Origin: Brucellaceae bacterium
Lineage (GTDB): Bacteria > Pseudomonadota > Alphaproteobacteria > Rhizobiales > Rhizobiaceae
Assembly: GCA_020637775.1 (NCBI GenBank)
Contig: JACKJV010000003.1
Span: 308,891 to 372,890, forward strand
Reading direction: 5' to 3'
Length of the DNA stretch: 64,000 bases
Shown here piece after piece: positions 60,364 through 64,000 of this stretch; the stretch's first letter is position 1, and every line of letters starts with the position of its first letter. The position numbers and the translations under genes were made by a program. Below the pieces are notes generated by a model. It was not told where the DNA came from. It did not search any database and saw only the letters and a program-made list of their open reading frames with translations.

Positions 60364-61752
60364 TCAGTCGGTGGCAAAGCCCGCCGCTGTCCATGCTTTC
60401 CAGCTTCCCGGGACGTTGCGGACATCCTCAAAACCGTTCGCCTTGAGCAGGCTCGCCGCGATGCTTGCCCGGTAGCCGCTGGCACAATAGGTGGCATGCG
60501 GCCGGGAGCGGTCCAGTTCGCCGAGACGGCCGGGCAGGTCGCCAAGAAAGATGTGTTTTGCGCCGGGGATATGGCCTCCCTCCCATTCTTCCGGTTTGCG
60601 AACGTCGAGAAGCTGGATCGACGAGCGGTCATCCTCCAGCTCATGCACGGAGACTTGCGGAATCCGGGCAATCTGCCGGCCATCCTCCTGCCAGGCGGCC
60701 ATGCCGCCGGCAAGATAGCCTGCAAACGTCACGAAACCGGTGCGCCAGAGCAGCGTCAGCACGGCTGGAATGTCCGCGTCGGTGCCTGCAACGATGGCAA
60801 TGGGCCGCTGCGGATCGAGCAGCCAGCCGGCCCAGACCGACAGGTTGGGCTCACCGCCGATATTCAGGGCGCCAGCAATGTGCCCCGCGCCAAAGGCCAG
60901 CAGGTCGCGCACATCCAGAAGCTGGACTTCCTCCTGCCGGATGGTCTGCGCAAACCGTTCCGGGGTCAGGCCCGGAATCTTGGGCAGGTTTCCCAGCACC
61001 GGCGGCCCGCCGGCATTCACTTTCTTCAGGTGCGGATAATGCGTCGGCACCGGCGGTGCGTCGTCCAGCATGGCCTTCTTGAAATCTTCAAGATTGTCGA
61101 TCTGACAATAGCGGTTGAACCGCCGCTCATGGCCGATCGTGCTCGACATGCGGTCGCCTATGTCCGGGCCGCATTCCGAGCCTGCGCCATGGCAGGGATA
61201 GATGATCACGCCGTCGTCCAGGGTCATGTAGAAACCCTGCACGGTATGGAACAGGGATTCGGTCAGCGCCTCGGTCTGTTCCTCGCCAAGCAGGTCGGGC
61301 CGGCCGACCGAATCGACGAAGAAACTGTCTCCGGTGAGCACACCCCAGGGGGCTTCCCTGTCGCCCTCGAACAGCAGGAAGGCCATGTGCTCGGGCGTAT
61401 GCCCGGGCGTGAAGCGGGCTTCCATGCGGGCCGAACCGAATGCGAACCTGTCGCCATCGCGCAACCCTTCATGGTCGAAGCCGTAATCGGCCCCGCCTTC
61501 CACGCTCAGATACAGCCGCGCCGAGCCGCCGAGCCGCGCCACGAGCTCGCGCGCTCCGCTCATGAAATCGGCATGGATATGGGTTTCGAAGACATGGGTG
61601 ATCGAAAGCCCGTGCCGCCGGGCCATTTCGAGATAGATATCGACATCGGGGCGTGGGTCGACAACCGCCGCCACGCCCGCATCGTCATCGCCGACGAGAT
61701 AGGATGTCTGGGCGATGCCGTCGGCAAGCACCTGTTCGAATCGAAGTGTCAT
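60364..61752 (-). CDS. MBL-fold hydrolase fused to two rhodanese domains
   Basis: This 462-aa protein has a metallo-beta-lactamase domain (about residues 1-240) with T-H-I-H-A-D-F-M-S-G, in which Phe replaces the usual third His, and the F-T-P-G-H-T-P-E-H motif. This is the persulfide-dioxygenase-like subfamily. The first rhodanese domain lacks an active-site Cys; the second has Y-C-A-S-G-Y-R-A. It is expected to act on glutathione persulfide or related sulfane sulfur. ATG at 61752 is chosen by alignment with family starts. It converges with the HpaB-like gene. Confidence 0.92.
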   Translation of the reverse strand: MTLRFEQVLADGIAQTSYLVGDDDAGVAAVVDPRPDVDIYLEMARRHGLSITHVFETHIHADFMSGARELVARLGGSARLYLSVEGGADYGFDHEGLRDGDRFAFGSARMEARFTPGHTPEHMAFLLFEGDREAPWGVLTGDSFFVDSVGRPDLLGEEQTEALTESLFHTVQGFYMTLDDGVIIYPCHGAGSECGPDIGDRMSSTIGHERRFNRYCQIDNLEDFKKAMLDDAPPVPTHYPHLKKVNAGGPPVLGNLPKIPGLTPERFAQTIRQEEVQLLDVRDLLAFGAGHIAGALNIGGEPNLSVWAGWLLDPQRPIAIVAGTDADIPAVLTLLWRTGFVTFAGYLAGGMAAWQEDGRQIARIPQVSVHELEDDRSSIQLLDVRKPEEWEGGHIPGAKHIFLGDLPGRLGELDRSRPHATYCASGYRASIAASLLKANGFEDVRNVPGSWKAWTAAGFATD

Positions 61753-61903
61753 CGGGCGTTTTCCTTTTGACTGGCCATGCCTTGGCAATCGGTTGGCCCG
61801 CATTCCTGTTCCCGGGCCGTCCGTGTCACGGGCAGCGTTCATGCCAACGGAAAAAAGCCCGGCAGCGCCGGACCTTTTCCAGGGATTGATCAGAGGCCGG
61901 ACC

Positions 61904-62728
61904 TCAGAAGATTTCGTAGACGTAGAAGAACACCGGCACTTCCGTGCCTGCATCCGCCGATGTCTGGTCCTTGGCGCCGGTTTCCGAAGCCTGGTCGCCG
62001 GAACCGGCCGAGGTGGCAGCCGTCGTGGACCGGTCGATGTCAGGCTGCTGCGCCGCAAATTCCTCATGCGTCAGCGTATCGCTGGAATCGGCGTCCATTT
62101 CGTCGAATTTCGCGTCCGCGCGCGCCTGGTTCCGGCCCGATTCGGTGTCCGTGTCGGTCCACTCGTCGCGGCTGATGGAATCATTGCCGTCGCGGTCGAG
62201 CGACTGGAACGTGTAGGCGGAGCGGCCGGCGAATTCTTCCTTCTTCATGTCCCGGATCGTGTCGCGGTCGGCTGCCTCCTCATAGGAGAGGGAGGCATAG
62301 TTCGCACCCGGGTCGATCTCGGCGGACGAGTCCGCAGCCGATTTCTTCATGTCCTCATAAGACTGTTCGGCGCCCTGCATGAACTCGTTCATGGCGATCT
62401 CGTCGTTGCCATCGGTATCTGCCTTGTCGAAGTCCTGCTCACGGCGCTCGAGCCAAGCCGACTTGTCCATCTGGCGAACGAAGCAGTCGCGGTATTCCTG
62501 GCGCGAGATGGCGTCGTTTCCGTCCACGTCGATCTGGTTGAAAGCGACGTCCAGATGCTTCTTCGCTTCCTTGGCGGAGACGGTGCCGTTGCCGTCCGCA
62601 TCGACCTGTTTCCATGCATCCGTGCACGCCGATGCGACCTGGCTGTTCGCGGCATCCTGCGCCTGGGCGCCAAATGCGAATGTTCCGGCCATCAGGGCGA
62701 GTGCGGTCGTGGTAGCAAGGCGTTTCAT
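61904..62728 (-). CDS. secreted EF-hand calcium-binding protein
   Basis: This 274-aa protein has a signal peptide (cleavage after A-Q-A, about residue 23). Five EF-hand loops follow: D-A-D-G-N-G-T-V-S-A-K-E, D-V-D-G-N-D-A-I-S-R-Q-E, D-T-D-G-N-D-E-I-A-M-N-E, D-R-D-G-N-D-S-I-S-R-D-E and the less typical D-A-D-S-S-D-T-L-T-H-E-E. A Ser/Thr/Asp-rich tail ends it. It would bind calcium in the periplasm or outside. The ribosome site GGAGG lies before the ATG. The partner is unknown. Confidence 0.92.
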   Translation of the reverse strand: MKRLATTTALALMAGTFAFGAQAQDAANSQVASACTDAWKQVDADGNGTVSAKEAKKHLDVAFNQIDVDGNDAISRQEYRDCFVRQMDKSAWLERREQDFDKADTDGNDEIAMNEFMQGAEQSYEDMKKSAADSSAEIDPGANYASLSYEEAADRDTIRDMKKEEFAGRSAYTFQSLDRDGNDSISRDEWTDTDTESGRNQARADAKFDEMDADSSDTLTHEEFAAQQPDIDRSTTAATSAGSGDQASETGAKDQTSADAGTEVPVFFYVYEIF

Positions 62729-62856
62729 TGCAAACCTCCTCTGTTGTCATGCAATTCCATCAAGCCAACTGAAGCGGCGGCGCATCGTTCCCCTTGTAAC
62801 ATTTCGTGAAGCCGGGTGCCTTGCTGCGGCGGCTTGCGACGGATTGGGAATGACGA

Positions 62857-62883
62857 AGCCCCGCGCCGAAGGGGCGCGAGGCT
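62857..62883. terminator. hairpin downstream of the SH3 protein gene
   Basis: AGCC-C-CGCGCC pairs with GGCGCG-A-GGCT around a short GAAGG loop with one C/A mismatch. It lies about 80 nt beyond the stop of the leftward SH3-protein gene. No T-tract follows, so terminator function is tentative. Confidence 0.4.
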
Positions 62884-62962
62884 GATGGTCTGGCAGGCCG
62901 CTGTACGGCTGTAATGCGCCGCACGATCCGCCGGACGGCATGCCGGTGAATTGAGGCTCGGC

Positions 62963-63847
62963 TCAGTTCTGCAGGCGTTCCACAAATCCGCCTCGATCAT
63001 TGCCGGAGGCCTGGGAATCGTCGTTCTGCTGGCTGAAACCGTTGCCGGTCTGATTGTTCGAACCGGTGTCGCCGCCGCGCCCCTGGCTACGGTCGCCATC
63101 ATCGTCACGATTCCGGTCGCCATCCCGGTCCCGGCGGTCCCTGTCGCGGTCGCGGTCCCAGTCACGATCCCTGCCGCGGTCGCGGTCCCAGTCACGATCC
63201 CTGTCGCGGTCGCGGTCCCAGTCACGATCCCTGTCGCGGTCGCGGTCCCAGTCACGGTCCCTGTCGCGGTCGCGGTCCCAGTCACGGTCCCTGTCGCGGT
63301 CGCGGTCCCAGTCACGATCCCTGCCGCGGTCGCGGTCCCAGTCACGGTCCCTGCCGCGGTCGCGGTCCCAGTCACGGTCCCTGCCGCGGTCGCGATCCCA
63401 GTCGCGGTCTCTGTCGCGGTCACGGTCCCAGTCTCGGTCCCTGTCGCGGTCATCGCCCACCCAGTCGATGATCCGGTCAAAGAACCGTGTGCCGCGATAA
63501 TGCCGGTCGGAATAGTCGCCGAAACTGAAGGTGATCACGGGAAGGCCAACGCGGGCACCCCATTCGGAAACGGGCCGCCAGCGGCCACGGTAGCGATAGT
63601 CGAGATAATCGGAAAAGACCCAGCCGCGCGTGTTGCCCCAGGTCACATCGCACCAGTCATAGCCATCGATACAGCCATAGACCGAGACGTTGCGCCCATC
63701 GGGAATGGTCGTCACAACCGGGTAACGGGTCCCCGGTCCGGCGCGCAGATTGAGGTCCGCAGTCACCTCCGCACGTTGCTGAGCGGCCGCCATGGCTGTG
63801 GAAGCCAGAAGGGCGGTGATGGCCAGCGGTGTTGCGAGATGTCTCAT
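62963..63847 (-). CDS. secreted SH3-domain protein with Asp/Arg/Trp repeat tract
   Basis: This 294-aa protein has a signal peptide (cleavage near A-A-A-Q, about residue 22) and a bacterial SH3 domain (about 24-85; L-N-L-R-A-G-P-G-T-R-Y-P-V, G-W-V-F-S-D-Y-L). A linker follows, then about 100 residues of a D-W-D-R-D-R-D-R-D-R type repeat, and finally a Gly/Asn/Gln-rich tail. The ATG at 63847 follows AGGAGAA. The repeat tract comes from ten exact 30-bp units and is likely to vary in length. A cell-envelope role is suggested by the SH3 domain. Confidence 0.9.
   Translation of the reverse strand: MRHLATPLAITALLASTAMAAAQQRAEVTADLNLRAGPGTRYPVVTTIPDGRNVSVYGCIDGYDWCDVTWGNTRGWVFSDYLDYRYRGRWRPVSEWGARVGLPVITFSFGDYSDRHYRGTRFFDRIIDWVGDDRDRDRDWDRDRDRDRDWDRDRGRDRDWDRDRGRDRDWDRDRGRDRDWDRDRDRDRDWDRDRDRDRDWDRDRDRDRDWDRDRDRDRDWDRDRGRDRDWDRDRDRDRRDRDGDRNRDDDGDRSQGRGGDTGSNNQTGNGFSQQNDDSQASGNDRGGFVERLQN
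63138..63450. repeat. ten tandem 30-bp repeats within the SH3 protein gene
   Basis: The heptamer CCCAGTC recurs at 63157 and then every 30 bp through 63427, ten times without an indel. Units are close to identical in the middle and diverge at the right edge. On the coding (minus) strand each unit encodes ten residues of the D-W-D-R-D-R type. Confidence 0.93.
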
Positions 63848-64000
63848 GGATTTCTCCTTCTGAATTGTCTGCTCCCCAACTGCGCGCCCAATCATGCCGC
63901 TCGCCCGATGTTCCGGATTTTTTTGATCGGACGGCACGCCCTTCCCGGGTCGGGAACCGGGCCTCAGGCAACATGATTTTCCCTTCGCCGGCTTTTTTTC
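63848..64000. other. upstream region of the SH3 protein gene at the window end
   Basis: The 153 bp before the leftward SH3 gene hold its ribosome site and presumably its promoter. No gene is recognised and the sequence is cut by the window end. Confidence 0.4.

Noticed and set aside
63138..63450. CRISPR array
   Set aside because: The 30-bp units are contiguous with no spacers, and they keep a coding frame.
62951..63976. Rightward frames of 341 and 148 codons with Val/Pro- or Ser/Arg-rich repeats
   Set aside because: They are reverse readings of the 30-bp repeats. The leftward frame has the signal peptide, SH3 domain and ribosome site.

Overview
The window reads as the chromosome of a GC-rich alphaproteobacterium, most likely a member of the Hyphomicrobiales (rhizobia-like). 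The grounds are the ABC, GntR and OFA transporter repertoire, the DUF3489-DUF2924-serine recombinase module, the tRNA-Gln and the gene style. No species name can be given. The left 43 kb is a mosaic island of mobile elements and catabolic cargo. The right 20 kb looks like ordinary chromosome.

Island, left end (1-8.9 kb): tRNA-Gln(CUG) at 47-120 is followed by a repeat-rich stretch, then a leftward DUF3489-DUF2924-large serine recombinase operon. Next come a truncated DNA methyltransferase, a complete IS21-type element (istA/istB) and a Tn3-family transposase whose N-terminus is cut off at the IS21 border.

Cargo 1 (9.0-21.1 kb): an AraC-type regulator and a ten-gene rightward operon. It encodes a three-subunit molybdenum hydroxylase, an acyl-CoA synthetase, an enoyl-CoA hydratase-family protein and a five-gene branched-chain-amino-acid-type ABC importer. 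The order of the five enzyme genes matches the hmfABCDE 2-furoate pathway (2-furoate to 2-oxoglutarate), so the importer probably brings in furoate or a related aromatic acid. Cargo 2 (21.6-29.1 kb, visibly more AT-rich): an IclR regulator diverges from a Tm-1-like ATP-binding protein, a TIM-barrel protein, a tripartite tricarboxylate transporter (TctCBA) and a sulfatase. This looks like an uncharacterised catabolic operon.

IS cluster (29.6-34.2 kb): two IS3-family elements with clear inverted repeats, an IS1111-type IS110-family element with a long non-coding 3' end that could encode a bridge/seek RNA, and a broken IS5-family transposase. Cargo 3 (34.2-38.8 kb): a polar-amino-acid ABC importer, a class IV aminotransferase-like protein that seems to lack the PLP lysine, and a GntR regulator. 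Island, right end (39-43.5 kb): DUF5681 and ParB-methyltransferase genes diverge from an XRE/ImmA pair. They are followed by repeats, a deleted second copy of the serine recombinase and a tyrosine recombinase fragment.

Right part (43.5-64 kb): a sigma-54 response regulator, its Cache-domain histidine kinase, a strong sigma-54 promoter and an OFA (oxalate/formate type) transporter form one regulatory circuit. A leftward glycine-betaine-type importer (proVWX) diverges from a GntR regulator with two 15-bp operator-like repeats between them. A dapA-like remnant, a second molybdenum hydroxylase operon ending in a MoaD/ThiS-like protein, an isochorismatase-family hydrolase, a TetR regulator and an HpaB/AbfD-superfamily flavoprotein follow. 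The window closes with an MBL-rhodanese fusion, a secreted EF-hand protein and a secreted SH3 protein with ten 30-bp tandem repeats.
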